From an uncultured Clostridia bacterium (GTDB lineage: Bacteria; Bacillota; Clostridia; Oscillospirales; Oscillospiraceae): a DNA stretch of 6,919 nt. Location of the stretch: contig CAMEIK010000059.1 in NCBI GenBank assembly GCA_945918315.1, forward strand, positions 1-6,919, given 5' to 3'. Below are positions 6,888 through 6,919 of this stretch, one piece after another (the first letter of the stretch is position 1; each line of letters opens with the position of its first letter). The notes under the pieces are model-generated. The model did not search any database, had not been told where the DNA came from, and worked only from the letters and a program-made list of their open reading frames with translations. The position numbers and the translations under genes were made by a program.

Positions 6888-6919
6888 TTCGGATCAACGA
6901 TTCCTTTCAGCCAGTATGA

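Noticed and set aside
4439..6900. A 12-bp exact repeat, TCGGATCAACGA, inside the GH3 gene (4439-4450) and just after its stop (6889-6900), considered as recombination or attachment sites
   Set aside because: About one 12-mer match is expected by chance in a window this long, and one copy lies in conserved coding sequence with no integrase or other mobile feature near.
6888..6919. Possible terminator or next gene start (ATG at the very end) after the GH3 gene
   Set aside because: No GC-rich hairpin with a T-run is visible in the 32 bp, and the terminal ATG has no ribosome binding site and no sequence after it.

Overview
The window holds three glycoside hydrolase genes arranged around one divergent control region. 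Roughly half of the bases are G+C. Ribosome binding sites are strong AGGAGG/GGAGG types, one gene encodes a lipoprotein with a Gram-positive-like signal peptide, and one encodes a domain-swapped GH3 enzyme with membrane anchors. Together these suggest an anaerobic, plant-glycan-degrading Firmicute (Clostridia; Lachnospiraceae or Oscillospiraceae-like gut or rumen bacterium). The taxon is an inference: no rRNA or marker gene is present.

Layout. (1) Bases 1-1407, minus strand: a GH43 glycosidase gene with no signal peptide and a C-terminal CBM6-like module. The window edge cuts it, probably within a few codons of its stop. Because no stop is visible it is easy to miss, and a long antisense open frame covers it on the plus strand. 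(2) Bases 1408-1581: a divergent intergenic region. It has a good sigma-A-type promoter for the GH43 gene, a weak promoter for the rightward genes, and two different perfect direct repeats, each with a 21-bp period. (3) Bases 1582-3915, plus strand: a GH78-type alpha-L-rhamnosidase-like lipoprotein. (4) Bases 3933-6887, plus strand: a GH3 glycosidase whose two halves are in swapped order and which carries a hydrophobic segment at each end. It starts 17 bp after the GH78 stop, so the two form an operon. (5) Bases 6888-6919: a 32-bp tail with no recognisable feature.

Working model (inference). The lipoprotein GH78 and the membrane-tethered GH3 act on the outer face of the cell, trimming rhamnosyl and beta-linked sugar residues from a plant glycan or glycoside. 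The unexported GH43 finishes imported arabino- or xylo-oligosaccharides inside. The helical-period repeats between the divergent transcripts look like sites for a regulator, possibly of the AraC family, that would coordinate both sides. No transporter or regulator gene is inside the window. The enzyme families are well known. The least explained parts are the repeat pairs in the intergenic region and the substrate that links the three enzymes.
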